64,000 nucleotides of DNA from Ophiura sarsii. Lineage: Eukaryota > Echinodermata > Ophiuroidea > Amphilepidida > Ophiuridae. Below, one piece after another: positions 1 to 12,212 of the stretch. The notes beneath the pieces were generated by a model. It was not told where the DNA came from. It saw only the letters and a list, made by a program, of their open reading frames with translations, and made no database searches. Location of the stretch: the NCBI GenBank assembly GCA_035610835.1, contig CM069459.1, forward strand, positions 31,532,366 to 31,596,365, in the 5' to 3' direction. Position 1 is the stretch's first letter. The number at the start of each line of letters is the position of its first letter. A program made the position numbers and the translations under genes.

Positions 1-360
1 ATTCAGGGCCGCAAAGGGATAAAATCAAATCACAAATGTGGTTTAAAATATAGAATTATAATTTCATTTGGGAATGGATATTTGTGGAGAAATAAAATGC
101 TCTAACAGTGTGTACGCTGGTATTTTCATTTGTTTACTACATTTTTTGGTACAGTTACCAAGGTTACCAGGGTATTTGCATCCATGCTATAAATACTGTT
201 GACATGATTGGATTGTTTGTATACAAACTCCCTGGGTAATCTACATCTTGAAATATTCATGGCCTCTCTTTTTGGTATGTCTGTTTTATGTCATGTCCCC
301 CCATTCCTTAAAGCTTTGGACCAAAACTCCCAAAAACCTACTTAAAAACCATTGTATTAA
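1..360. other. No feature seen
   Basis: AT-rich sequence with no splice-supported exon or recognisable repeat. It ends with the TTAA that flanks the element starting at 361. Confidence 0.5.
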
Positions 361-631
361 CCCTAACCTCCTAAGTCACATTTTGAATATTTTTTTTTCA
401 ACGACAAAAACGCCGACAAAAAAGAGTGGCGCCGCCACCGGGGCTCGAACCCACAACCTCTCGGTTGCGAGACGAACGCTCTACCAGTGCGCCACGGGGG
501 CCAACCATACTCGGGCCAGTATATTGGCCCGACTATGTAGCCTGGGGCCATTATTTCATCGAAAAAGTGCCACGCCAGCTGGCACAGACAGACTTTACCG
601 TGGACATTTGTGGCATTGAGGATGGTTAGGG
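361..631 (-). mobile_element. CCCTAAC-ended element with tRNA-like head, TTAA flanks
   Basis: The element starts CCCTAACCTCC and ends GGTTAGGG, and it has TTAA on both sides (357-360 and 632-635). On the minus strand, about 505-426, it carries a tRNA-like pol III promoter: an A-box-like stretch (TGGCGCACTGG) and a B box (GGTTCGAGCCC). The acceptor and T stems do not pair fully, so this is a tRNA-derived element rather than a tRNA gene. There is no poly-A tail. The terminal inverted repeats plus TTAA look like piggyBac-type non-autonomous DNA elements, which do not normally contain tRNA heads. Confidence 0.75.
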
Positions 632-924
632 TTAAAGACAAATTGCCGTATACAACATAAGAAACTGTCTGGTACACAATAGAAGAAAAATAAACTTATT
701 GTATATCTCTGGTGTTGTTTCTGCCATTCTTTTCTTAGTAAAAATTTTCATTTTCTTTGATAAATAATGATCAAAAATTATCAAAATATTTTGAAACAAA
801 TGGCACATACATATTAAATGCTTTTAAATACAGAAATGATAAACAACAACACTAGGAACTTGTCATGGATTGTTTTAAAACACAAAAGCAACATTGCTTC
901 TTGTACATGAAACATTTTGTCAGT

Positions 925-968
925 GGCGCGTAGCTAGGTATGTCATACAGGGGGGGGGGGGGGGGGGG
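925..968. mobile_element. hAT-like end fragment plus poly-G run
   Basis: CAGTGGCGCGTAGCTAGG resembles the 5' end of the complete hAT-like MITE at 10326-10605 and is followed by an 18-base G run. No matching 3' end was found, so this is a truncated copy. Confidence 0.4.
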
Positions 969-1149
969 CAGAATGACAGTGGACCGACAAGATTATTATG
1001 GCAAAAGAATGTTCAACATTCCCAATTTTTGCTATGATTGAGGTACATTTTGCTCTAAACAAGCTGCGCTTATACCAAAACATTGCATTTTGGAGAAACA
1101 TGTGCGCTTAGCGGCGCGAAAAATTAACATATATTCTTTTATTTTGTAC

Positions 1150-1282
1150 TTAAAAAGAAAATCCCGCCTCTCAAGATCGCCATTTAAGTTACGTACAGTT
1201 GGGGTATATTTCGCCCCCATCCCCAACTGTTATGTACGCTCCGTACGTAACTGAAAATGGCAAAATTATGGACGACCCCTTT
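1150..1282. mobile_element. Half of a GTTACGTAC palindromic MITE
   Basis: It shares the end block GTTACGTAC, then AACTGAAAATGG, then GGACGACCCC with the fuller palindromic copy at 19596-19861, and itself forms a shorter palindrome around 1190-1250. The outer end near 1282 matches; the other outer end is missing. Confidence 0.5.
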
Positions 1283-1640
1283 AATGGGCATGCTTCTGAA
1301 TATGGTTGCAATTTGAGAATAGTGATCAACGCTTTGGTATTTGAAGCCGGTGTAAAATAACGGAAGCTCAAAATAACCATGAAAACACTTCCATGGTACA
1401 ACTTTATCTGACTTGACAACAGTTATATTATGTGACACATATGTGACGATTGTTACGAGTGAGTGTCCTCTAATCAACAGAGTTTCCATATCTACAATTT
1501 AGTAGCCAAGTCAAAATAGCCACCACCAACATGTGTACAGGACTAAAAACAGTAAGTTCCAAATTGATGAGCCTTCTTGCAGTAGCGAATCAATACAGAA
1601 GAGCCTTGGCGTTCGTGCATAAGGAAGAGAAAAAAAATTG

Positions 1641-1991
1641 TGTTGCCCTCAAGTGCTAAAAAAAATTGGGTCGGTCGGTCGGTCGGAAAATCCTTTTTTT
1701 CTTTTCTTTTTTTCTTTTTTTTTTTAGCTGAAAAATATATAGTTTATGTCAAGACAAAATTGGTATAGGCCCATATGTCAATTTAACTAATGTTTCTAGT
1801 GTTATAATAATCTAAAAACATTTAGTAAAGCTAATTTATTCATTTCAAGCCAGAAATAGTAACATTTAGACACTTCAAGGACAAATTTAAAATCTTAAAT
1901 AAAAAAATGAAGACATTTTGAAGAAAAAAAAGAAGAAGAAAAAAGCAGACCCTAATTTTTGCGATTTTAGGGCCAGTCGCTGAGGGCAACA
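1641..1991. mobile_element. TGTTGCCCTCA-ended MITE
   Basis: The terminal inverted repeats are TGTTGCCCTCA at the left and TGAGGGCAACA at the right. The interior holds a GGTC tetranucleotide run and pyrimidine-rich tracts. Relatives with the same ends lie at 8469-8769 and 56154-56480. No convincing target duplication was found. Confidence 0.6.
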
Positions 1992-2051
1992 CAACTATTA
2001 TTTGTTGTTGGCCTAACGCTGAATATAAAAGCAACAGGGCATACTCTACAT

Positions 2052-2614
2052 CAAGTATGTGCAACCTTTTCTACCACGCGGGCCGCATTGTGATTTTGAG
2101 ATCCATTCACGGGCCGCAGTGAATGTCAAACATTCCAAAACACATCCGGATACCCGCTTCTCTTCGCCATTTTAACCAGGGATTTTGATACGCAATCACA
2201 AGTTTGTTTTGATGAAAGAAATGTGCGCATAGCGCGCGAAAATTTTCGACTTTACACTTATTTTTGCTATCTATGATTGAGGTACATTTCTGCTTTAAAC
2301 AAGTTTCTACCAAAAGAAAATCCATTTGGGGTACACATGCGCAAGTAGCGCGCGAAACAATTAGGTCTGTGCACTTTTGACCATCATAATTCCATGATTC
2401 CTCTTGTCTAATTAACCGACAGTGCCAATCTCAACCGACACGACAGTCAATATTGGGGGGAAATTAGCCCCCTCGCCCCCCTCTGGCTAAATCAATTTCG
2501 CCATTAGTGTAACCTAGGGAGTTCCGGTTAAAACGGGCCGCATCAATGGGAATTTTGGGATTGCTTCGCGGGCCGCAGATTAGAGGCCGGCGGGCCGCAG
2601 GTTGCACACGCTTG
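2052..2614. mobile_element. hAT-like MITE, 8-bp TSD (CTCTACAT)
   Basis: The left end CAAGTATGTGCAACCT pairs with the right end GGTTGCACACGCTTG, and CTCTACAT is duplicated exactly at 2044-2051 and 2615-2622. The subterminal GGGCCGC blocks and GCGCATAGCGCGC runs are shared with the copy at 58982-59415. The 8-bp duplication is the hAT hallmark. There is no open frame of useful length, so it is non-autonomous (563 bp). Confidence 0.85.
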
Positions 2615-2668
2615 CTCTACATGATTTGCACTATGCCTTGAGCTTTGGTCCCTTCAGGACCCAATTAA

Positions 2669-3317
2669 AGGTATATTATGTGATTTTTTTTCCAGGGGAC
2701 GCCCTCAATCCTCGAGAAAAAAAATTGGAAGCAAATTTTCTTGCAGATTTACTTTTCTGATCATAAATCATAAATTTATTCCAAGTTACAGAGCGATACG
2801 ATTCCCTAACCCCACTAGACCATACAAAATCATCCAAAATAAAACTATCTCCACGCGCGTGCTGCTGCATTGGCTCGATTACGTCACCTACCGCAGGCAT
2901 ATGTGGCCACGAAGTTTGTGGCCGCATATGCGCTGGGGAGTTAGCTCAGTTGATAGGGGCACAGACTGGGGTGCGAATGGTCCCGAATCCCGGGGGGTGC
3001 TCGGTGATTTTTCGGGTGAACAAAATTGTACTTTTTCCCCCTCCCCCCGATACACGCAAAAACATAGCCGTGGGAGTTAGGGTTAAAACCTCAAAATCAT
3101 ATATATATAGTTTCAGAGTGAATTTAGAGTAAAATTTGTTCCGCTCGGTACAATCTATTTTTAAACCATGATTTTGAAGTAATTAGGAATCGTATCAACT
3201 GTAACTAAGAAGATCTTTATGATTTATGATCAAAAATGCAAACCTGCAAGAAAATCTGCTTTCATAGTAAATATCAATGATAGAGGGCGCTACTTAGAAA
3301 AGATCACATAATATGCC
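2669..3317. mobile_element. AGGTATATTATG-ended palindromic MITE, interrupted
   Basis: The TTAA at 2665-2668 and 3318-3321 flanks ends that read AGGTATATTATGTGAT and, inverted, GATCACATAATATGCC. The two arms are long inverted repeats (AAATCTGCAAGAAAATCTGC type), as in the uninterrupted copy at 13767-14143. A tRNA-headed element at 2804-3082 has inserted into one arm. Confidence 0.75.
2804..3082 (+). mobile_element. CCCTAAC-ended tRNA-like element nested in MITE
   Basis: It starts CCCTAACCCC and ends GTTAGGG followed by TTAA. It carries a tRNA-like module near 2938-3003 (A-box-like GTTAGCTCAGTTGATAGG, weak B box around GGTCCCGAATCCC). A close copy is at 54346-54629. Comparison with the empty arm at 13885-13915 and 13990-14030 shows the interruption directly. 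The left flank is GATT, not TTAA. Confidence 0.7.
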
Positions 3318-3833
3318 TTAAATGCTCATGTCCATAGGATCGACCATATAAACCAGGCATTCTCAAATAGTTGTTGTGAAGTGCCACTTCCAAAATTGAG
3401 AAGTGCGAAAGTGCCACACTCCATGCGAGGGAGAGGAGCGACTGAGCTCCTAATGGGTGGGGTCCATGGGCCCACCTTAGAGCCCTTCGCCCCTGGAGGG
3501 CTCTCCTGGCACTTATTTACATGCAAAATTTGTACTGAATTTAGTTGTTGCTTTTGTAATAATTTGTATTTGTATACAGAAAACGTTCCTCAAAAATTAC
3601 TTTCGATCATTTTAGTATAGGATCTTGGGTTATGAGTTACTATTCCTAAGGTTTGGGTCAAGAATTATTGTGTGGGTTATTTAGGGTCAAATATAGGTCA
3701 TCCAAGGTCCTGTTTTAGGACTTAGAAACAAATTAAAAATGTGAAAAAACAAAACCCACCGTTTTTTAACCATAATTACGCTCACGCGCTACTTGGAACC
3801 AGCCAAGCGCCACTATTTACAGATGCCTGACAT

Positions 3834-3868
3834 AAACAAACAAACAAACAAACAAACAAACAAACAAA
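3834..3868. repeat. (CAAA)n microsatellite
   Basis: Perfect tetranucleotide repeat of about 35 bases. Confidence 0.9.
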
Positions 3869-4805
3869 GCACATGGCCATAAATATATGGCTACATCTAG
3901 TTTTCACCGCACCAAACATTGGGCTACTACTTGACATCATAAACCAGCAACACCGTTGATTAGGGCACCATGGTATATAATGTAATATAGCACGTTAGAT
4001 AGCGTGGCAGGAATTACTGTATACGGTCTTATCAGTTTAACAAGAAGGATATAGCGGATCATTTGTGACACAGATGTGTATGGCTTGAAAGGTGAACCAT
4101 TTAGTATCAAATTTGGTATCAAAAATGAAGAAAGTAAGTGGTAGTCAAATCATATTTAAGGCAGAGTATTCAATTTTTATGAAATGGAATTTATTTGCAT
4201 TTTGGATTTTTATCGCCTTGTGGCTGAACTTTCAGATATCAAGTGTTTCAGTGAGTCTTTTACTGAGTTGTCTTGTTGACAGTCATATCTGTCAATTGCT
4301 TGGTCTGATGGTGGACTACAATGTATACCAATTTATGCATCAATTTGTCCAATTTTGTTATACTTACATACATGTGCGTGATTTAAATGCTCATCAAAAA
4401 TTAAGATTTAAATGCTCATCAATAAAGCTTAAAAGCTTTAATCCTTTCATGTAATGGTTCTCTTTAATGTATTTTGTATTTTATGAAACTACCGCTTTGG
4501 AGTTTGAAGCGTCCGTCCTGTAATCAATTGTTATGATATTATAATAATGGTTTTGTATATTGGTGAACTGGTGGTGCTTTGCTTGAAAGTCGAAGCATTT
4601 AACTTTCCCAGTGCATTGTGTTTAGATATCAGGATAGAATTTGTTCTGCGTGCAGTGCAACAAATATGTTGATATTAATGATTTTACAGGAATCATGTGA
4701 TTATATTGCTATTATAGCTGGTGTGAACATTGAAATGTTAATTAGTGAATAAAGGTAGTTATTGTTGTAGACCATACCCATGTTTTACCATATACAAAAC
4801 AGATT

Positions 4806-5170
4806 CTTCATTCATTCATCATTTCATTTCATTCATTCATAAAAGGTTTATTAACAATTGTTATAGCAGAATAACATCTGAATTGCAACAATTTTACAAT
4901 ATAAAAACATGTATAAATATCAAAATATCAAAATACAATTGCACAAGCCCATCAATAATGATTTAAAATATAATATCAAGAACAGTATTTAACCAAATAA
5001 ATGAACCACACATTACATACACACCTCACAAACCAATCCACCCCCACCTGGCATACCTTCTACACACACCTACATACAACCCCCCCCCCCCCCCCCCCTC
5101 CACCACCCCCACACCCCAACTCACAGACAGAAACACCTTACGCCCAACACTCACCCACCACGTCCACATA
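4806..5170. repeat. ATTC microsatellite and C-rich low-complexity tract
   Basis: Short ATTC/ATTT repeats near 4806-4842 give way to a CA/C-rich stretch with a C homopolymer around 5081-5098. The reading frames across it (proline and threonine runs) are composition artefacts. Confidence 0.6.
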
Positions 5171-5307
5171 CATTCAAAGCAAACTTACAACTCACATTAA
5201 ATAATTTAAATGATCACGATATTATACACAGCTAAAAGGACGAAATGTATGCACAGGATAAAAGTTGAATACCAACAAGTGACCAGTTCATTGCACTAAA
5301 AGAGCAG

Positions 5308-5535
5308 TATTGAAAACACTAATTAGTCTTATTCCAGAGACCTTCAGAAACCTTTCCCAACTTTCAAAGTTAATCTCAAGGATTACTGATCCAATTCTAG
5401 GCATGTTTGTACTTATTTTACTTTTGATTCCAATTATGGTAATGAAATTCCATAGTATTTTTGACATTTTTGAAACATTTTGTGAAATTTTGGAACTGTC
5501 TTCTGCAGATGCCTGCCGCGTGGAAGGCGTTTTAA
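5308..5535. mobile_element. Degraded CACTTTCC-type MITE
   Basis: Internal sequence (TCAAGGATTACTGATCCAAT, GGCATGTTTGTACTTATTTT) and the right end CTGCCGCGTGGAAGGCG match the TTAA MITE family described at 22890-23127. Both terminal TTAA sites are lost. Confidence 0.6.
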
Positions 5536-6131
5536 AAGACCTTTTGACAGAAATCTGTTAACTAGTATAACAATCTATGTGTGAATTGTTTTTCAGATTC
5601 TTTGTCAAATTTTTAGCCCTTGGTATTTATAACGAAGCCTCAAGTATGGCAACCCTCAAGTAAGATAAGAGGGTGTTGAGAAAAAGACCAAATAATGGCT
5701 TAAAATACAGGCTCTGCCCAGGCCAGAAATCAAACTCTGGTGCATGGATGCAATTGGTCACATTTTTGGGGTCATGCTTGGCAAAAACCAAGTTTTTTTT
5801 ATTACCATAATGTACCATAAGCCTTTTTAGGTCGTCTGTAAGAGAGACCTTATGGCTGCAATCCTTCGTGTGTCTGTGTTGTCTGTCAACAATTGGTACA
5901 CACTTTTTGTTTTGTACATTCTTTTCCATAAAATGACCAATTGTAACCAAACTTCGGTCATAGATGCAACATGGAAACCTTCATATGTTAATGAGGTTAA
6001 AGGTTACATACCAAGGTCAAAGGTCATCTGAGGTCAAGATGTATATAAAAGTGGCTGCATATGTAAAAATGATTACATTTGTCCTTTTTGTCTCCTCTTC
6101 CTTGCTTTCCCTTCCTTAGCCTTCTCAATTT

Positions 6132-6183
6132 TCCAGGTCAGGGGGGGGGGGGGGGCACTCTACCCCCCCCCCCCCCCCCCCAC
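6132..6183. repeat. Poly-G / poly-C inverted homopolymer pair
   Basis: A G run of about 15 and a C run of about 18, separated by CACTCTA, can fold on themselves. Length in the real genome is likely uncertain because such runs are hard to sequence. Confidence 0.7.
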
Positions 6184-6184
6184 T

Positions 6185-6341
6185 TTCCCCCGCTTGGCTA
6201 TGCTACTGAGAGTATCAGACTTGCACGCACGCGGCCTAGGTTCGATCCACGGTGTGTGCGGAGACTGATTTTCCCCTCAAATTTGACCTGTTTTTCTCCC
6301 CTGATAGTTTAATTTACAAAAACACACCCGGGGAGTTAGGG
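6185..6341 (+). mobile_element. tRNA-like element, GTTAGGG end
   Basis: A tRNA-like module (near 6190-6265, with B box GGTTCGATCCAC) is followed by a tail shared with 6376-6648 (GACTGATTTTCCCCTCAAAT) and an end GGAGTTAGGG with TTAA at 6342-6345. The left end is unclear because of the homopolymer runs beside it. Confidence 0.6.
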
Positions 6342-6375
6342 TTAAGAAGCACCTTTTTCATGTGCTGTTATTGTT

Positions 6376-6648
6376 AACCTTCCTGGACACTACAAAACAC
6401 CACAGTGTTACAATCTTGTACCGCGTGGCGGCCCCATCGATCTCATGCCACGCTCAGCACGTGGTTCATCTTGTTAAAAAACATAAGTTTTTTAACCTCC
6501 CCCGTGTAGCTCAGTCAGTACAACATCAGACTTGCACGCACGCGGCCCGGCTTCTATCCGCAGCGCATGCGGAGACTGATTTTCCCCTCAAATTTGACCC
6601 ATTTTTCTCCCCTGATAGTATTTCACAAAAACACACTCGGGAGTTAGG
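6376..6648 (+). mobile_element. Second tRNA-like element of the same subfamily, TTAA flanks
   Basis: TTAA at 6372-6375 and 6649-6652 flanks an element that begins CCTTCCTGGAC and ends GAGTTAGG. The tRNA-like module lies near 6500-6570 (A-box-like GTAGCTCAGTCAGTA; degenerate B box). A minus-strand relative is at 61982-62201. Confidence 0.65.
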
Positions 6649-8468
6649 TTAAGGATAGAACAAGAGAAAGAGAACCAATTGAGATTTAAAGTGACATTAA
6701 TTTTTTCAAAAGAGGATGATTTTTAGCTAGATTCAAGGTCATAAGACTATCCTATTAATGCAATGACGACAACCACGACGACAATCGACAAAGTGTATTA
6801 TAATTTTAATGCTGCAGAATGAATGGGCTACAACTAATTCCATATAAATTAAGTGAACAGACAGTGATGTAGTAAGTGTTCGAATTCGACAGTATCGCAT
6901 GGCTAAATGCTACACAATTTCCACAAACTGCTAAGCAATTGTCCAAAATGTATCGCTAAAAGTGCGATTGTACCTGTAATACCTCGGTTATCAGCGTTTG
7001 ATCCCCTCTTTAGAGTACCAAAATCAACAAAACCTTAAAGCAAAAACATTGTTCCACATCAATCAATCGCCGATAATAAACAGTCCTGCAGTTGCAACTT
7101 GATACATTAAATCACCGCCATTACGCAATCTGTTTTTGATCGCTGTATTTACAACCGTTACTCCCTGAATTTTCTCGCAAACATGTGACTAGGACTACGG
7201 GACAGAAAATCAACATGTGGTCATAGCTTAGGGAGTAGTATGAATGAAAAAATGGTAGCGCTCCTTGGTTTATTTTCGTCAGTTGGCATGTTTCAATATT
7301 TACACGGGATGAGATTTATATTGTATCTGTGAATCTTCTTATTCTTTGTTTTAAAGTTTTGTATCTTATTTGTATATTTTTAGTATTAAAGATATTATAT
7401 ATTATTTTAAACGTTCGTTTTTCGAAGTTCCCTTCTCCTTGAATGAGCAGTTGATTGGGCGAAATAAAAATAAATGTTTGTTTCCGTTAACCAGACCGAC
7501 CCACTTAAAACCTGCCGACCCAAAAAAGGATATCCCAATTTTGATAAATTAAAATTTATTTTCTGAAGGCAGGCCTAATGTTTTTTTGTGTATAAAACGG
7601 AAATAAGAAAATGTCTAAAATATTTTGCCACAGCCTTCCATGATACTCCCGGCATTATACAAAAATAAAATCAAAACTCAGCGTTCAAAATAGGGCTTGT
7701 CCAGTTGTTGGACAACCCATTTTACCAAGTTAGCTGTCCAGCAGAACCAACTTATTACAATTAAAAACATCATAAACAAGTTTTTAAGCCCAAGAATGGA
7801 ACATTATAATAATACAAATTGAGATTTGTAATTGATTTTCATGTAGAAATGATTAAACCCTCGGATATATTCCGTTTTTGCCCCGTTTTTGCCATTCATT
7901 TCACCGTCTATGATTATTCCAACATTATAAACTCTTGCCTTACCACGCGGCACAAAAATACTGCTATCTAAAATTGTGGACTTGCTATACAAAACGAATT
8001 TTGCATAGCAAAATACCTGCTATGCAAAATTTGGAAACTGCTATACAAAAATTTAAAAAAATGATTGATTCAAACCCTGGATGTAGTATACTATCGCATT
8101 AAGCGATTCAGTGTCATTTATTTTTAATTGGCTTTTACTTAGTGGCATAGTGGCCTAGGTGATCTGTATTGTATTCAACAATGGCAGCCCACATTATTTG
8201 TATAGAATCTATAATGGTTAAAGTGCTCGAGAAAAGTGCAAATTATTGAGAGTGGGGATGTGGTTCAAGGTCTGTTTGTGGAGCTAATATACATTGGTGT
8301 GCAGTGAGATTGAGGGCCCTAAAATGTGAGGGCTCAGAGAAGCATATAACAAGTGGGCTTTGTTACGAGGCCCTCTTTGTTTTAGCACTTGAAAGTGGAA
8401 CATTTAATTAAGATCATAACAACCAAAAATGTCGTCAGTGATTATTCAACTACACATCAAAAATCATA

Positions 8469-8769
8469 TGTTGCCCTCAGCGACCAACCTTAAAATCTCA
8501 AAAATCATGGTCGCAATTCTGTTTTTTTCTCATGATATCGAAATTGTCAAAATATTACTATTTTCTGCTTAGAGATGAATATTAATCTTTGATACGATAA
8601 ATAGTTTTTAAACTAACTATCACACTAGAAACATTGACATTAACCAATTTCGTCTTGACATGAACCACGGTTAACTGTTAGTAACATTTGTCAGCAAAAA
8701 AAAAGAAAGAAAAAAAGGAAAACCGACGGACCAATCCGACTTATAGATTTTTGGCACTTGAGGGCAACA
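8469..8769. mobile_element. TGTTGCCCTCA-ended MITE
   Basis: It has inverted ends TGTTGCCCTCA and TGAGGGCAACA and an interior like 1641-1991 in the opposite orientation. Confidence 0.6.
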
Positions 8770-8939
8770 CCCTTTTTTTTTACCTACCTCCTTTAGATGA
8801 CAGAAAAGATCTCACATGCCATCATCCAAATTTTATTTCTTTTGATTATAAAATCCTAAGAAGAAATGATGATCTACATGTATGTGTCACATGTTAAGAT
8901 GCACATTTGAATACCTAGGCGCAATTTACCTGGGTAGGT

Positions 8940-9355
8940 CAGGGGTGTACTTTCGCGACATCCTACGAGAATCCAAATGGATTCTCGCAGAGGAATTTTG
9001 CGAGAATCCATGGATTCTCGCAAATGGATTCTCGCAGAGGAATTTTGCGAGAATCCTTTTTACTGAATTTAAATTCCGCATTTTAAACATTTATTGTACT
9101 ATTGTATACTTAGAAAATAATAGTACACAAATTGAATCAAACACTTCTTAAAATTAATTAAAATAATATCAAGAATAAGGCTATAAGCTTGCATAACTTC
9201 CAAATTCGGCATGTTTGTTGACTAAGGGTCAAATACCAGTCATCTAAGGTCCTGTTTTGGACTTAAAAAGAATCCACCTGGATTCGCGCGGTAGTGATTT
9301 TACGCGAATCTTTACGCGAATCGATTCGCGGATTCGCGCCGAAAGTACACCCCTG
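8940..9355. mobile_element. MITE with CAGGGGTGTACTTTCG ends and internal palindromes
   Basis: The left end CAGGGGTGTACTTTCG mirrors the right end CGAAAGTACACCCCTG. The flanks share GTAGGT (6-7 bp duplication; the outermost bases are ambiguous). The interior repeats the inverted pair GAGAATCCA / TGGATTCTC several times. This looks hAT-like by its ends. It has no coding capacity. Confidence 0.7.
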
Positions 9356-9412
9356 GTAGGTGAAGCTTTATGCAATGCATGGGCGAGTGATATTTGTGGA
9401 TGAGTTGCTTTT

Positions 9413-9690
9413 AAGGGACGCACCATTAGATTTTCAGGGGGGTAGGAAGTTGGGTTCAGGTTTTTTGTTTGTTTTTTTGGCTGCCGTAAGGGGGGCTTTT
9501 TCTTTTTTAATGTATTCATTCATATTGAGTTGGGTGGGGGGTAGAGTTTTTTTGTTTGCTTTTTACTCATCAGGGGGGGGGGGTGTTGCCTGCATAGAGG
9601 GGGATTTTTTCTTCTCCAAAATCTTCCTGCTCCCCCCCCCCCCCACCCCCCCCCCCACCCCCCCCCCCCCCCCCCCCACCCCCCACTAGA
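9413..9690. repeat. GGGACGCACCATT-type fragment with G and C homopolymers
   Basis: It begins GGGACGCACCATTAGAT, the same end as the complete element at 56496-56809, then runs into T/G-rich sequence and long C runs (about 9634-9687). No matching inverted end was found. Confidence 0.45.
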
Positions 9691-10325
9691 AATATAATGG
9701 TGCGACTCTAAACTGTGTGTGTGTTATGAAGCAATAATTGAATGGTGTGAGGGAATTGTTCATCTTGAGTGATTTATACCATACTTTCTTAGGCGATCAA
9801 AGTTTTGGATGAGTTTTGTAAATTGAAATGTATACTGAAAGTTAAATACTTGTTGATGTCATGCTATATCGGAACAGATAAAGATGGAATCGACAGAGTA
9901 AGTAGGAACATATTCCCCAATATATTACCGGTATAAGATTTGGACTGCAATTTGGCTTTTATATATTTTATATATTTTTTCAAGAATGGTATAAATCATT
10001 CTGGGACACCCTGTAATGGCCTGTATTAGAGTGTAGTGTTCTGAAGAAAAACTGACAGAGTATTCTTGATGTGAACTGGACCATAAATAAAACTAATAAT
10101 TCCCATCTTGTTTTGTGATGGGACTTGTAATTTGATAAGCAGATAAATGACAAACATGTACACACTCTATCTATAAATGTATCTATAAATAATGGATTTG
10201 CTGTTATCAAGGGATTTGTTTGTTCTGGTGGAATTTTTGCACTACCATTAATTTCACATAGTATGTGAAATTTGGATGAGAATATTAAACAGATTTTATT
10301 TTGTTATAGAAATCATATACTGTTA

Positions 10326-10605
10326 CAGTGGCGTAGCTAAGGGGGGCACGGGGACAGTTGCCCCTGACAGAAAAAAATCCTTAAAAAACCCTAAAATGCC
10401 CTTAGTGCCCCCAAGCCCTATTGTGCCGCCCCCCCATTCTCTGGATGTAGTGTGTATAGGCATTATGACAACTTACAACCCCCTCCCTCCCTCCCTACTC
10501 TCAAATTTTCTGAGCTGACTGCAAAAAAATTTGGGGCAACATTTTACGAACATTTCGAAAATCCTGCCCCCCCCCCCCTTGAAAAAAATCCTAGCTACAC
10601 CACTG
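10326..10605. mobile_element. hAT-like MITE, 8-bp TSD (TACTGTTA)
   Basis: It has ends CAGTGGCGTAGCTAAGG and CCTAGCTACACCACTG, and TACTGTTA is duplicated exactly at 10318-10325 and 10606-10613. It is 280 bp, non-coding and C-rich inside. Confidence 0.9.
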
Positions 10606-11039
10606 TACTGTTATGTTTCAGTTGTAAATTAGGAACAAAGATTTGTACATTCACAGAGTGAACAAATCAAAAGGGAATTCTTTATGAGATATTAAAAATT
10701 AAAACCATATATTTAAGAAAAACTGATTAAAAAATAGGGCACATAATCATGATAATTGAATGTAAGTAAGCCTGCTTAATTTTGCAGACACTGACATTTG
10801 CATGAAACTCACAAAGATTAGACAAATTTTATTTTGCATTTGCGGAATCCTTCTTATAAAGAAGGAGAAAACAGTGGCGTTACTACACCGGCAGTTCAGT
10901 ACGATTACTTGTTTAGTAAGCCTTCCTTTTCGGGAAATATTACCCCGTAATCCCCTGCAAATGTATACTCGTAGTAATCACAGTATAATCATACCAAAAA
11001 GACCAATTTATTTATTTAAGGCATAGTAAAATAAATAAC

Positions 11040-11676
11040 ATGTTTCCCGTCCAGACTTTTAAAAAAAAGGAGGGGTAGGGTCTTACTATTTACTATTTTC
11101 CAATTTTTTGCTATTTTTTCCAAGATGGCTGACAAGTCGAAAGTAACCAACTGACTAGTGTCGGGGACACTCCTCAATATATTTTCACTATACTTGCCAG
11201 AGAGAAAAAAAAACCATTTAAATACAGTACATTTTGTTAATTATTTGTGCAATAGACGTATGTGTTGCCTGTAAAATGATATACGGTAACACTGTAAAGA
11301 TTTGTAACTTAATGTTCGCATTTTTTTTCCTCTTCAATTTGGGTCAAATAAAATTATAATTGTTGTTTGTAGCCTATGCCTGCCTGTGATCTGGTTAAAA
11401 TAATTCAAATCTGTATATGTCTTGATCATTGTTTAAAATGAAAATGTATTTCAAATTAATGAAAGTATTTCTAAATTATTTCAACAAACCAAGATAATAT
11501 TATACTTGGGCAAGATATAGGTCACTCGAGGAGTCAGGTAGGGGTGAATCGATGCTGTTCAGGTGACCAATTAAAGCTCTGAAAAATTATTATTATTATT
11601 TTTATTTTTTTAAATATTAAATAGTAACAAAAAGGAGGCGGCGGCTAAAACGGAGGCGGTCGGGGACGGGAAACAT
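11040..11676. mobile_element. Element with TGTTTCCCGTCC inverted ends
   Basis: The left end TGTTTCCCGTCC mirrors the right end GGACGGGAAACA. The interior is AT-rich with no frame of interest. The target duplication is not clear, so the family is not assigned. Confidence 0.5.
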
Positions 11677-11853
11677 GGAACTTTTTTTTACTAGGCCTAG
11701 ACCAAAGATGTTGGAATTATGAAACATTGACGATCAATCAGTAAATGAGTTGAGATAGTTAAATAAATTGTTTAGTCATAATTATAGATTTTTCAACTGA
11801 GAGGATCATGCTCCTACCTTGTAGGGAGGGACCAGGGGGTTTGGAGACCAGTG

Positions 11854-12145
11854 GGGGGGGGGCGTACTCAGATTTGGTTTGGTCAGGGGGTGTGCGGCTG
11901 GCGATTCAAAAACCCCTACCCATTTCTAAAGGTGATTTTGGAAAATACGGTACCCATTTTTAAGGGTTTTGGTTCATTATATACCAAATTTTCGCAAATT
12001 ATCTGGAAAAAATACATAATTTTCGCAAATGTTCGGAAAAATAAGCCCATTTGTAAAAAGGAACTCATTGTTAGGGATTTTCCAGCACAAAATCATACCC
12101 TATAGGGATTTCTTGAAAAAAAGCTACCCAGGGTTTGGAGTGAAG
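11854..12145. mobile_element. GTACTCAGATTTGGTTTGG-type repeat, truncated
   Basis: It is closely related to 23855-24185 (shared GGTTTGGTCAGGGGGTGTGC and CAGCACAAAATCATACCC). It retains the left end but not the matching GAGTACCCCCC right end. It lies just upstream of the first visible exon. Confidence 0.55.
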
Positions 12146-12212
12146 GTTAAATCCTTTTATGAATACCCCTCAAAACTTTTTTTATACTTATTTTTTGTTT
12201 GATATCTTGCAG

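Noticed and set aside
426..510. Functional tRNA gene
   Set aside because: It has A and B boxes, but the acceptor and T stems are mispaired and it lies inside a mobile element. The same holds for 2938-3003, 6500-6570, 53812-53883 and 62055-62133.
4092..4454. 120-residue + strand frame with hydrophobic stretch
   Set aside because: It lies in AT-rich sequence with no splice sites, conserved motif or coding composition.
5001..5204. Proline/threonine-rich peptide
   Set aside because: Translation of a C homopolymer and CA-rich low-complexity sequence.
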